Made by a program: the position numbers and the translations under genes. This document shows positions 26,439 to 34,742 of a DNA stretch of 64,000 bases, piece by piece. Location of the stretch: positions 5,270,001 to 5,334,000 of the forward strand of contig NZ_CP109427.1 of the NCBI RefSeq assembly GCF_036250695.1. The letters are read 5' to 3'. The stretch is from Streptomyces sp. NBC_01497. Lineage in GTDB: Bacteria > Actinomycetota > Actinomycetes > Streptomycetales > Streptomycetaceae. Under the pieces are notes generated by a model. The model saw only the letters and a list, made by a program, of their open reading frames with translations. It did not search any database and was not told the DNA's origin. Each line of letters starts with the position of its first letter. Within the stretch, counting starts at the first letter, position 1.

Positions 26439-27170
26439 ATGACATGGGGTCGGCATCGAGTGCGAGGTATGGGCGTGAACCGGTGGCAGATGGCGCGGGC
26501 GGCGTTTCTGGTGTGCGGGCTGGCGGCGGGCCTTGTCGGTTGTGGCGGTGGTGGAGACGAGGCTGCCAAGACGATCCCCGCGACCCAGGTGTGCGACGGC
26601 CGTATCTCGTCGGCCGGCGCTGCATCGGTGGAGTTCCTCACCGGTACGAAGAAGTTCTCGCCGAGCGGTAATGACCTGTCTGACGTAACCCTTCCGAAGG
26701 TCGCCGCAGCGTTGTCCAATGAATGGGTGCCAAAGGAGGGCGGCAACCCCATACCGAAGCCCGCATGCGCAATCACCACCCTGAAGGGCGGCAGCGCGGA
26801 ACTGTCGGTCGGCTTCAGTACCACGACTTCTGAGTCCGCGGATGGACCGGTGGCAGACACGCTCAAGAAGTACGACGTGGGTCGCCGCGCTCTCGTCGGT
26901 GTCGCGCGCGCGTATCTGTATTTCGATTGTGCGAGCCCCAAGTTCTACGGCAGCACGCAGCAGAAGCCGGCAGTCGTACTCGGGCAGCTCACGAACAATG
27001 CGGAGGGGCAGGGGCGGTACCACCCCAAGGGTGGAGAGGAGAAGGTGCGCGAGGCCAATCTGACCGTCCTGCACTCCCTTTCGCTGGTCATGGCCAAGGA
27101 GCTTGGGTGCGTGGGCAACGCCGGCCTCACCTCGGACTCGACGTTCCGCCCCGGCGCCGAGGCGACGTGA
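26439..27170 (+). CDS. Lipoprotein, cassette A gene 6
   Basis: About 243 aa. A basic leader and hydrophobic stretch (MARAAFLVCGLAAGLVGCGG) end in a lipobox LVGC, so it should be anchored in the outer leaflet of the membrane. The mature part has VCDGRISSAGAASVEFLTG, a Cys in KPACAITTL, YLYFDCASPKFYG and a last Cys in KELGCVGN. The same Cys pattern recurs in the lipoproteins at 33892, 35015 and 35698, so two disulphides are likely. ATG at 26439 is chosen for GAGG eight bases upstream; ATG 26469 and GTG 26475 are alternatives. An accessory or immunity role next to the large gene is only a guess. Its stop overlaps the next start by one base. Confidence 0.75.
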   Translation: MTWGRHRVRGMGVNRWQMARAAFLVCGLAAGLVGCGGGGDEAAKTIPATQVCDGRISSAGAASVEFLTGTKKFSPSGNDLSDVTLPKVAAALSNEWVPKEGGNPIPKPACAITTLKGGSAELSVGFSTTTSESADGPVADTLKKYDVGRRALVGVARAYLYFDCASPKFYGSTQQKPAVVLGQLTNNAEGQGRYHPKGGEEKVREANLTVLHSLSLVMAKELGCVGNAGLTSDSTFRPGAEAT

Positions 27171-27721
27171 TGGACACGCATGCGTGGTCGGTGGCGTGGG
27201 CCGGGATGTTGATATGTGGGCTGGGGGCGGCCCTTGTCGGGTGCGGCGGCGTGATCGGCGGAGTCACGACCGCGGTCAACGACCTGATGAGCAACCTCGC
27301 CGACATGAAGAATTTCAAGAAGGACGTCGACGGCCTTCTCACCGAGCTGCACGGCTCCCAGGCCGCCCCCACCCGGGTCGGCCAGGACCGCATGCAGCGC
27401 GCCCACCTGGGTGGTGAGGGCTTCCACGAGGCCCAGTTCCTCTACGCGTCCTACGACAGCGTCCACACCGAGCTGGAGAGCTTGTCCAAGGTCCTCGGCC
27501 TCCAGATCGAGAGCATGAGCCTCGCGATCGAGACGTCGGGCAAGAGCTACAACGACCTGGACGACGACATCAAGTCCCGTATGCACAAGCTGAACTCCGA
27601 GATCGAGGCCCAGTACCGCCCGGACCGGGATCCGTATCACAAGACGCCCGACAAGGGCGATGGCAAGAGCAGCGGCAGAAGCACCAGCCAGGGATTCGGC
27701 GCAGGCGGAGGTGTCAAGTGA
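27170..27721 (+). CDS. Chimeric lipoprotein/helical protein, cassette B gene 1
   Basis: 183 aa. The first about 27 residues resemble a lipoprotein leader (WAGMLICGLGAALVGCGG, lipobox Cys25) and align with the leader of the lipoprotein just upstream (RAAFLVCGLAAGLVGCGG). From AVNDLMSNLADMKNFKK on, the protein is about 90% or more identical to cassette A gene 1, which has no such leader. The n-region (MDTHAWSVAW) lacks Lys/Arg, so lipid anchoring may be weak. The structure is best explained as the recombination joint of the tandem duplication. The start overlaps the upstream stop by one base (TGATG) and the stop overlaps the next gene (GTGA). Confidence 0.75.
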   Translation: MDTHAWSVAWAGMLICGLGAALVGCGGVIGGVTTAVNDLMSNLADMKNFKKDVDGLLTELHGSQAAPTRVGQDRMQRAHLGGEGFHEAQFLYASYDSVHTELESLSKVLGLQIESMSLAIETSGKSYNDLDDDIKSRMHKLNSEIEAQYRPDRDPYHKTPDKGDGKSSGRSTSQGFGAGGGVK

Positions 27722-29289
27722 GCGGACACGGGGGCGGCAAGCCGGTCGCGGGCAAGACAGACTTCGACTCGATGTCGCACGAGCAGATGTACGCGCTGCT
27801 CAAGTCGGCGGACATGCACACTGTCAGCAACCTCTCCGAGAAGCTGGCTTCGGTCGCCAAGATGGTGAACAAGATCGGTGGCGACCTCAAGGGGCATGTG
27901 ATGGCCCTGGAGTGGGAGGGCAAGGGCGGCGAGGCGTTCCGGGAGTGGGGGAACCAGACGGCGAACGCGACGCTGAAGCTCGGCGAGTACGCGGACTCAG
28001 CCGGCAAGTGGATGGGCGAAGTGTCGCACCACATCGTCGAGGCGCACTCGAATATGCCGGCCCTGTCCCTCACTACGGGCGCCAAGTCCGACCTGCACCT
28101 GGCGACCGAGCACATGAAGAAGAGCGACTCCCCGAGCTTCGAAAAGAGCGCGATGCTGGCGTCGTCGCGTATCGAGGGAACTCGCAGCGACGCGGCGGCA
28201 CAGATGCAGAAGCTCACGACGTCCTATGTGCACGCGGGCACCCAGATAAACGCGTTGAAGCCACCTACGTTCCCGCCTCCGGCGAGTCAGCTGGGCACGG
28301 GGTGGGTCGACCCGCACCCGCACGTTGCCACTCCGGGGCAGGCCTCTCCTGTAGTGCCGGGCGGTGGCAGTAGCGCTGCTTTCGTGGGCAAGCACCCGGC
28401 AGACAGTAGCGAATCGGCCACTGCGTCGTATGTGATTCCGTCCGGCGGACACCATGTAACGGGCAATTCCGCGATTCCTGTGAGCGGCAACCACGGCCTA
28501 CCTGAAGCGCACATGGAAATAGACAGCGTAACTCCTACTGCTGCACCACCCGGTTCACCGGGATCATTCGGGCAGGCACCAGTGCAAGACGGCCCGAAGA
28601 GTCCGGCTTCGGGTTTCCTTCCTCCGGCCTTCGGGGGCCCTGGTGCCGGCCCGTTGAGCTACAACGGGACTCGCGGAGGAGAGAGCTTCGGCGGAAGGCC
28701 AGGAGGAGGCTCTGGCGGCCGTCTGCCTCGGCTTTCGCTTCCGGGTGAGTTCAGTGAGGGCGGAACATCTGCGGGCGCCCGCGGTGCACTACCGAGACCG
28801 AATGGCATCGTCGGGGGTCGACCGATTCAGTCATCCAACGGCCAGCCGCCTTCGCGGCTTCCGCGGGGCACCGTTGTCGGCGGCGAGGAGGGGGCAAGCA
28901 GCCGCCCGACGACAGGTCGTGGCATGCCGGGGATGCGTATGGGCGGGGGGAGCGAGACCGGGGCCGCCCGTAACGGGCTTGTCGGCGGGCGTCGCCTCGC
29001 CTCCGAACCCGGCGGAGTCGTGGGACGGCCCGGCCAGGCGGGAAGAATGGGAAGTCGGCCGTTCTCGCAGGGTGGCACAGGACTGGTACGGGGAGGCTCG
29101 GGAGAGGCGGAGGACTCTGCGGGACGAAAGCCAGGCCAGATCGGCCGTTCCGGTGGGACGCCTCCCGGTGGCAGGAGCCCCCGGCGCCGCGAAAATGAAG
29201 GCGCGGACGACCGACCCGACTACCTGACAGAGGACGATGAGACCTGGCAGCAGGGCAACCGGCGGATTGTTCCGCCTGTTATCGACTGA
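27718..29289 (+). CDS. WXG-motif type VII secretion target with Gly/Pro/Arg tail, cassette B gene 2
   Basis: 523 aa. Paralogue of the protein at 20392-21990. The helical N-terminal domain is strongly conserved, including the WXG turn in MALEWEGKGGEAFREWG, ANATLKLGEYADSAGKWM and SPSFEKSAMLASSRIEGTRS. The low-complexity middle (about residues 200-490) has diverged. The end is conserved (DRPDYLTEDDETWQQGNRR then VPPVID), so both ends matter while the middle acts as a flexible spacer. GTG start overlapping the previous stop. The mycosin gene follows after 25 bp, as in copy A. Confidence 0.8.
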   Translation: MSGHGGGKPVAGKTDFDSMSHEQMYALLKSADMHTVSNLSEKLASVAKMVNKIGGDLKGHVMALEWEGKGGEAFREWGNQTANATLKLGEYADSAGKWMGEVSHHIVEAHSNMPALSLTTGAKSDLHLATEHMKKSDSPSFEKSAMLASSRIEGTRSDAAAQMQKLTTSYVHAGTQINALKPPTFPPPASQLGTGWVDPHPHVATPGQASPVVPGGGSSAAFVGKHPADSSESATASYVIPSGGHHVTGNSAIPVSGNHGLPEAHMEIDSVTPTAAPPGSPGSFGQAPVQDGPKSPASGFLPPAFGGPGAGPLSYNGTRGGESFGGRPGGGSGGRLPRLSLPGEFSEGGTSAGARGALPRPNGIVGGRPIQSSNGQPPSRLPRGTVVGGEEGASSRPTTGRGMPGMRMGGGSETGAARNGLVGGRRLASEPGGVVGRPGQAGRMGSRPFSQGGTGLVRGGSGEAEDSAGRKPGQIGRSGGTPPGGRSPRRRENEGADDRPDYLTEDDETWQQGNRRIVPPVID

Positions 29290-29314
29290 GGCCGCCGGAT
29301 AGGGCAGAGGGAAG

Positions 29315-30739
29315 ATGCGCAGAACATACCGACGATCGCTGGCTCTGACAGTGGCGACGTCTGGGGTGGGTGCGCTGCTGTTCGGAACGGCAGCGGCGCC
29401 CGTGCAGGCTGCTGACACGGTCCGTGGGGAGCAATGGCATCTCGATGCCATGGAGGCCGACCAGATCTGGAAAATCACCACCGGTAAGGGCATGACGGTG
29501 GCGGTGATTGACTCTGGTGTGGACAAGTCGTTGCCGGATCTGCAGGGGCAAGTCCTTCCAGGGAAGGACTTCTCGAAGCAAAAGGGTGACGAGTACAACG
29601 ACGTGGACGGTCACGGATCGGGAATGGCTGATCTGATCGCAGGAACCGGCAAGCGCGGTCCCGTTCAAGGGTCGTGGGGGCTGGCGCCCGGCGCCAAAAT
29701 TCTGCCCATCCGTTTTCCTTATTCCGATGAGCGACTTGCGAAGGACGGAGAGCCGTACTCCACGAGTATGGCCAAGGCCATCAGGTATGCAGCAGACAGC
29801 TCGGCCCGGGTAATCAGCATTTCAGTGGCTGATGCCTACGGAGACGGCGCCGACCTGGATGCTGCTGTTCGGTATGCCCTTGGCAAGAACAAGCTCATCT
29901 TTGCGGGTGTTGGCAATGACGGTGACAAGGGGAATCCAGTCGAATACCCGGCTGGGACTCCCGGTGTCGTCGGTGTGGGCGGTCTAGATCGCAAGGCGTC
30001 CCGATTGGCCCTCTCGGAGACCGGGCCGCAGGTCGATATTTCGGCACCAGCGCAGGACATCATCAAAGCGTGTCCTGGTGGTTCCGAACTTTGCGGCGGC
30101 AGCGGCACGAGTGATGCCACGGCTCTCACCTCCGCGTCGGCAGCCCTCCTCTGGTCCAAGCACCCTGACTGGACCAACAACCAGGTTCTGCGCGTCCTGC
30201 TGAACACGGCGAGTGGCCCGATCAGCGGGCCTCGGCACAACGAGCAGATCGGGTACGGGGCCGTCCGTCCCCTGGTGGCGTTGAAGAACCCCGGCGACCC
30301 CGGCCCGGCGGACGTCTATCCGCTGCCCGATCTCGCCGCGTCGGAGAAGAAGTCCGCGTCCCCGTCCGCCTCGGCCGGCGCCCAGCCGAACAGCGGCAGT
30401 GACAGCAGCAAGCAGAGCAACGCCCCCTCCGCGACCGCCGCGTCGGATTCTGGTAGTGGCGGCAGCACGGGCCTGTGGATCGGGATCGGTGTGGCCGTCG
30501 TGGTCGTTGTGGCAGGCGCGACAGCGTTCGCCGTGTCCCGGGCTCGCCGTAAGACCGCAGCCGTGGCTCCGCCATCCTACGCGTACACGACGCAACCGCA
30601 GCCGTCCTACCCGCCGCAGAACCTCGGATATCCCTCGCAGAATCCGGGATATCCGCTGCAGCAACCTCCACGACACCCCGGGCAGTACCCGCTCCCGCCG
30701 AGTGGCGGGCAGAGCGGGCCCCCCGCCGGCGGGGCGTAA
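29315..30739 (+). CDS. Mycosin-like S8 serine protease, cassette B
   Basis: 474 aa. Same layout as the cassette A protease: signal peptide (MRRTYRRSLALTVATSGVGA, cleavage near VQA-AD), triad Asp in VAVIDSGVDKSLPDL, His in DGHGSGMADLIAGTG, Ser in GSGTSDATALTSASA, oxyanion Asn in GVGNDGDKGNP, paired Cys in KACPGGSELCGG, linker, membrane helix (GLWIGIGVAVVVVVAGATAF) and a Pro/Tyr-rich tail. All catalytic residues are intact, so both copies should be active. The catalytic half differs noticeably from copy A while the linker and helix DNA is almost identical. The start has AGAGGGAAG directly upstream. Confidence 0.9.
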   Translation: MRRTYRRSLALTVATSGVGALLFGTAAAPVQAADTVRGEQWHLDAMEADQIWKITTGKGMTVAVIDSGVDKSLPDLQGQVLPGKDFSKQKGDEYNDVDGHGSGMADLIAGTGKRGPVQGSWGLAPGAKILPIRFPYSDERLAKDGEPYSTSMAKAIRYAADSSARVISISVADAYGDGADLDAAVRYALGKNKLIFAGVGNDGDKGNPVEYPAGTPGVVGVGGLDRKASRLALSETGPQVDISAPAQDIIKACPGGSELCGGSGTSDATALTSASAALLWSKHPDWTNNQVLRVLLNTASGPISGPRHNEQIGYGAVRPLVALKNPGDPGPADVYPLPDLAASEKKSASPSASAGAQPNSGSDSSKQSNAPSATAASDSGSGGSTGLWIGIGVAVVVVVAGATAFAVSRARRKTAAVAPPSYAYTTQPQPSYPPQNLGYPSQNPGYPLQQPPRHPGQYPLPPSGGQSGPPAGGA

Positions 30740-30785
30740 TGGGCCGCAGAGTGCGGGCGGGTCGGCAGCCGACATCAGGGCCTCC

Positions 30786-30980
30786 TTGAAGCTGAGCGAT
30801 TCCTCCGTAAGAGGCGTCGCCGCCTTCGGACTCGCATTGACTCTTGTCACCGGACTCGTAGCTTGTGGCGGCGGAAGCCAGCCGGCCTCATTCGTCGATG
30901 CCTCCAAGCTGTTCGCGGAGCTCTGTCGGCCACGCCCGAGCGGGGCCGTTGGCGACACTCACCGGAAAGCGCCCGGATGA
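30786..30980 (+). pseudogene. Truncated lipoprotein gene remnant between the mycosin and gene 4 of cassette B
   Basis: A TTG-initiated frame of 64 codons gives an intact lipoprotein leader (GVAAFGLALTLVTGLVACGG) and the beginning of the mature family pattern (DASKLFAELC, compare FSAAELCHGALSG in the lipoprotein at 33892). It then runs into unrelated sequence and stops. The full family is 220-250 aa, so the rest is missing. No counterpart exists in copy A. It may be a decayed gene or a small secreted peptide. There is no strong ribosome site. Confidence 0.55.
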
Positions 30981-31014
30981 CACGGAAAGCCCGAAAAGTG
31001 ATGGCAATTGGGGT

Positions 31015-31043
31015 CCCGTGAAAGGACAAAGACCCGATAAAAT
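31015..31043 (+). promoter_or_regulatory. Candidate internal promoter before cassette B gene 4
   Basis: TAAAAT (31038-31043) within CCCGATAAAATGCCC, preceded by the purine-rich GTGAAAGGACAAAGA and followed by GTGCATGACAG. The block matches 23613-23640 in copy A. It implies a leader of about 65 bases before the start at 31114. Confidence 0.55.
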
Positions 31044-31113
31044 GCCCGTGTGCATGACAGTCGTCCGGCGACGTGGCCGTGCGGCAACACGGGGATGCGG
31101 GAACGGGGGATCG

Positions 31114-31545
31114 ATGTCATTCGACGAGGAGTGGGCGTCTGCCCGCGGCCAGGCCGCGCAGAACGTCAGTATGAGGCTCAACCACCTGGCGCCGGAGCCC
31201 GGTGGATCCGGCGGGCCGTCAGCCAAGGACCTGCAGGTCAATCAGGATCACCTTGGCGCGCTCGGCAGCGCCGCGTACAGCCTGCAGGACACGCTGACCG
31301 CGGACGGGAACATCGCGGAGGCCAGCACGCAGACGGCGGCGCAGATGCTGACGGTCAGCAGCTTCCTGACCGGTGGAGCTCTGCAGACCGTGCACGACAC
31401 TTGGAAGTCGCAGGTCAGCGCTCTGCTTGGGGCGTGCGCCCTCATATCGAACCACCTGGACTACAGCGCGGCGTCTCATCAAAAGGAAGAGGCCGACATC
31501 CAGACGTCGATGCGGGTGTCCACGATCAACTCGTACTTCAAGTAA
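31114..31545 (+). CDS. Small helical protein, cassette B gene 4
   Basis: 143 aa. Paralogue of the protein at 23696-24130: same start (MSFDEEWASARGQAAQNVSM), the same asparagine-leucine-rich first helix, VHDTWKSQVSALLGACALIS, and end SHQKEEADIQTSMRVSTINS. The centre has diverged. The ATG has GGGGGA three bases upstream, a short spacing shared with copy A. All helical, without a WXG turn. It precedes the large protein by 13 bp and may be its partner or chaperone; this is inferred from the fixed gene order in both copies. Confidence 0.7.
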   Translation: MSFDEEWASARGQAAQNVSMRLNHLAPEPGGSGGPSAKDLQVNQDHLGALGSAAYSLQDTLTADGNIAEASTQTAAQMLTVSSFLTGGALQTVHDTWKSQVSALLGACALISNHLDYSAASHQKEEADIQTSMRVSTINSYFK

Positions 31546-31558
31546 GGGCGGAGCAGCC

Positions 31559-33895
31559 GTGCTGACATACAACGACGTCTACCTCGCTCCGCTCGACAAG
31601 TTGGCCAACGCGATGCACGACTGGTCGACGATGGCCACCAAGTTGGCCGCGCTCGCCACGACCGCCCACACGACCATGGCGGCCAAGGCGAAGGACGAGT
31701 ACTGGGTCGGCAGCAACGCCGACATCACCAAGCCCTTCATAGACAAGACCGCGAAGGAGTTCAGCGACGCGGCCAAGGAAGCCAAGGGCATTCACGAGAT
31801 CATCTCGGAGGCGTACACCGCCTTCAAGATGGCGAAGGACGATCTCCAGAAGCTCATCGACCATGACGCGCCGTCTCAGGGGCTGATGATCGGTGCGCAC
31901 GGCAAGGTCGTCGCGCAGTATCCGGTGGAGGACAACAACGGCGCTCGGCACGATCCAGACTTCTCCGAGTTGTACGGGAAGCAGCAGTCACGCATTCAAG
32001 CCCTGCAGAAGAGGGTTGACGCTATCGTGGAGACGTGCGACGACGCGGACATCTCCGCCTCCAACGCCCTCAAGGCCGATGTCACCTCGGACAGGCATCA
32101 ATTCAGTAAGCCCGTGTACAACAGCCTCGACGCCGAAAAGGTGCACCGTGCCGTCGCGCTCGCACGCAAGGGTGCTGACCTTACGCACACCCAATTGCTC
32201 CAGTTGAACGAACTCCTCAAGGACAACAGTAAGTCGCGCGAATTCTCACGGGGCTTCTACGATGGCATCGGCGGGCCCAAGAAGGCACTCGAGTTTTTCG
32301 GTGAGCTTTCCACCGACACTTACGACGGTTCCAAACAGGACAAGCAGCGACTCAAGGACGTCCAGGCGTTGCAGAAAGACATGGGTCTTACGCTGGCGGC
32401 TGCGACGAACCCGGCCGGACCGAAGGATCAGTGGCCCGACCATTGGTCGGAAGAGATGCGCAAGCTTGGGACGCAGAGGATTCCTCTTCATGCGGGTGAC
32501 TACAACGGTCCGTATGGCTACCAATTGCTTGGTGGAATTATGCGGTACGGGAACTATGATCCAAAGTTCCTCAACCCCATTGCTGAACATGTGGTACAGC
32601 TCCACGCAAAAAACCCTTACATGTTCGCCGATTCCAAAAGTGACCTTGGGTATGACAAATTCCCGTTCAACCCGTCGGGTAAGGACGGTGCGGGTTACGA
32701 TCCGGTGACCAGTGTGCTTGAGGCGCTGGGGCACAGTCCCGAAGCGTCGCAGCAATTCTTCTCAGAAGATCCCCAGACTTACAATGCTGACGGCGTGCTG
32801 AGGGGGGGACTTCCTACCGATGGCGACGGTAAGCAGATAAGCAGTTACCTGGACTACTTCGAGAACAAAGATTACAAATCCTTCCCGGATATAGTCGGGC
32901 ACGACCCCGACGAGGCGGCGAAGTCCGTAAATAATATTCCTGATGCTTTCGGTCACGCCTTGGAATCCGCTACCCTTGGGCATGCTTATGATGATCAACA
33001 TGCCAGCCTTGTTCGAAGTGCTGCGGGCTCCCACATTATGGAAAAGGTCGTGCAAACCTACGGAGGAGACGCGGGCCTGCTTAAATCTCAGGCGGCACTT
33101 TCGGACAGTCTCGGCCGTATGGGGGCTAGTTATGTTGACGATTTGAGCTGGGCGCTCGATCAGAATAACGACCCTGGCAGTGTCTTTGCCCCTAAAGGTA
33201 ATTGGGACGCGCATGCGGAGTTCGGTGAAGATAATGCGAGGAAATTCCTCAGCTCGCTTGGTCAGCACCCGGATGCTTACTCTACCGTGTCCGATGCCAG
33301 TCGCGTTTATTCATCCTCTGTTCTGGAGGCGCAGGTTGGAAGCGATGGCGTAATCGATCGAGCCGGCGCTCACGAGGCAGTGCGCACGGGGGCCCTGATT
33401 CAGGGGATCCTTGACCAGTCACGTGCGGATCAGATCGGTGCTGAAGGCGGTAAGGTGGCGGACGACTACAACTCTGCGATGGAAAAGAAGTCCGGCTGGA
33501 TTGAACTGGGAACTGGCGCGGCTATTGGTGTCGGCGCTGCATTCCTACCCATTTCCGCGCCTGTGGCCGGAGTCGCAGCAGTGCTGGTGCCGTTGGCCAT
33601 GGAGAATGGTCAAGGTGTTGTAGAACAATATGCGGGCCAGCTTGTCGGCGACTGGTCGGATGCTTCGAGCGACAAGTGGAGCGATGATCACACGGAGCGA
33701 ATTCATCAGGCGCAGAACGCTGTTTATACAGCTGGTAGGGAGAACGTTCAAGTCCCTCTACAGCTGTTCAAGGATAACCACGGTCTGCCGTTGAAGGATT
33801 CCGTGATACAGGAGCTGATCAGTACCGTCAACGAGGGATATAATAATGGCAACTCTGAGGAGCGGCAAGAGGGAAACCGTCCGCAGACGGGGTGA
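31559..33895 (+). CDS. Large WXG N-terminal protein, putative type VII effector, cassette B gene 5
   Basis: 778 aa. Paralogue of the protein at 24140-26428. A helical N-terminal module has the W49-V50-G51 turn (AKAKDEYWVGSNADITKPF), then TAKEFSDAAKEAKGIHEII. Shared middle blocks include YGYQLLGGIMRYGNYDPKFL, VLEALGHSPEASQQFFSED and GHALESATLGHAYDDQHA. Residues about 645-690 are the Gly/Ala-rich hydrophobic hairpin (LGTGAAIGVGAAFLPISAPV). The DNA from about 32200 to 33900 is clearly richer in A/T than the flanking genes, hinting at acquisition from outside. GTG start with GGAG seven bases upstream. The stop overlaps the lipoprotein start. No catalytic motif is recognised. Confidence 0.75.
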   Translation: MLTYNDVYLAPLDKLANAMHDWSTMATKLAALATTAHTTMAAKAKDEYWVGSNADITKPFIDKTAKEFSDAAKEAKGIHEIISEAYTAFKMAKDDLQKLIDHDAPSQGLMIGAHGKVVAQYPVEDNNGARHDPDFSELYGKQQSRIQALQKRVDAIVETCDDADISASNALKADVTSDRHQFSKPVYNSLDAEKVHRAVALARKGADLTHTQLLQLNELLKDNSKSREFSRGFYDGIGGPKKALEFFGELSTDTYDGSKQDKQRLKDVQALQKDMGLTLAAATNPAGPKDQWPDHWSEEMRKLGTQRIPLHAGDYNGPYGYQLLGGIMRYGNYDPKFLNPIAEHVVQLHAKNPYMFADSKSDLGYDKFPFNPSGKDGAGYDPVTSVLEALGHSPEASQQFFSEDPQTYNADGVLRGGLPTDGDGKQISSYLDYFENKDYKSFPDIVGHDPDEAAKSVNNIPDAFGHALESATLGHAYDDQHASLVRSAAGSHIMEKVVQTYGGDAGLLKSQAALSDSLGRMGASYVDDLSWALDQNNDPGSVFAPKGNWDAHAEFGEDNARKFLSSLGQHPDAYSTVSDASRVYSSSVLEAQVGSDGVIDRAGAHEAVRTGALIQGILDQSRADQIGAEGGKVADDYNSAMEKKSGWIELGTGAAIGVGAAFLPISAPVAGVAAVLVPLAMENGQGVVEQYAGQLVGDWSDASSDKWSDDHTERIHQAQNAVYTAGRENVQVPLQLFKDNHGLPLKDSVIQELISTVNEGYNNGNSEERQEGNRPQTG

Positions 33896-34647
33896 TTGAT
33901 GTGATGCGAATCGATTTGGCCAGAGGAGCGGCGCTCGGCTCCGTGGCTTTGTGTATTTCCCTCATGGCGGTCGCTTGCTCTGGCGGTAAGCAACCCGAAT
34001 CGTCTCGGCTCTCAGCTTTCTCTGCCGCCGAGCTATGTCATGGTGCTCTCTCCGGGCAGGCGGCGAGTGCTGTGGATTTCCTGACAGGTGAGGAAATCTA
34101 TGCGGCGGGGGATCCGGATAGTCCGGATAAGGCTGCCGATGTGCTGGCCGAGACTTACGTTGCCGGTACTGCTAGTACGTCAGAGGAGAGCCAGCATGCC
34201 TGCTCGATCGAGGAGCCGGACTCGGTGGGTGAACCTTATCTTCAGATCAACGCACAATTTACGGATGAGACGGATGTCGATGAAGCCGCAGACATTTCGG
34301 CCAAGAATCGACGTAATCTGGAAGGGCTTCAGTATCTGGACCAAGGTCACGTCGCCCTTGCAAGTGGCCGATTTGCGGCGCTTTATTTCAAATGCGTCAG
34401 TCCAAAGTTGAAGTTCAGCTCTGCGACTACCCCCGCCCTGGTGTCCGTCACGTTGGAAGCAGGGGCAGGCGTGCAGGCTCTACATCCGCCAGAGAAAGCG
34501 ACAGAGAGGGTGCGTGAGGCCAACCTTGCTGTGGTGCACTCCGTGGCCTACCGAATTGCGCATCGCTGGGCCTGCGTTGACGGATCCAAGTTGTCAAAGG
34601 CGGCCGTTCTCAAGCGTGTTCCAGTAGCCGCATCGTCATCGGGGTAA
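33892..34647 (+). CDS. Lipoprotein, cassette B gene 6
   Basis: 251 aa. A leader with a hydrophobic stretch (GAALGSVALCISLMAVACSGG) ends in lipobox AVAC. The mature part matches the cassette A lipoprotein in pattern: AAELCHGALSGQAASAVDFLTG, QHACSIEE, ALYFKCVSPKLKFSS, REANLAVVHSVAYRIAHRWAC. It is translationally coupled to the large gene through GTGA; ATG at 33904 is an alternative start. The DNA is A/T-richer than its neighbours. The fixed pairing of a large WXG protein with a lipoprotein in both copies suggests a functional pair, such as effector with receptor, chaperone or immunity. None of these is proven. Confidence 0.75.
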   Translation: MIDVMRIDLARGAALGSVALCISLMAVACSGGKQPESSRLSAFSAAELCHGALSGQAASAVDFLTGEEIYAAGDPDSPDKAADVLAETYVAGTASTSEESQHACSIEEPDSVGEPYLQINAQFTDETDVDEAADISAKNRRNLEGLQYLDQGHVALASGRFAALYFKCVSPKLKFSSATTPALVSVTLEAGAGVQALHPPEKATERVREANLAVVHSVAYRIAHRWACVDGSKLSKAAVLKRVPVAASSSG

Positions 34648-34742
34648 TGACCGCAGACAGGTTGCCCCACTGAACTCGGAGGCGGGGATCGTGGGCACGA
34701 TGTTTCCGTGGAGACAGCCCAGGAACGGGAGGGGAAACGGTT

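Noticed and set aside
24134..26941. 935-codon minus-strand open frame under the large cassette A gene
   Set aside because: No domain or ribosome site. The plus-strand frame is conserved as protein in the second copy and the minus-strand one is not.
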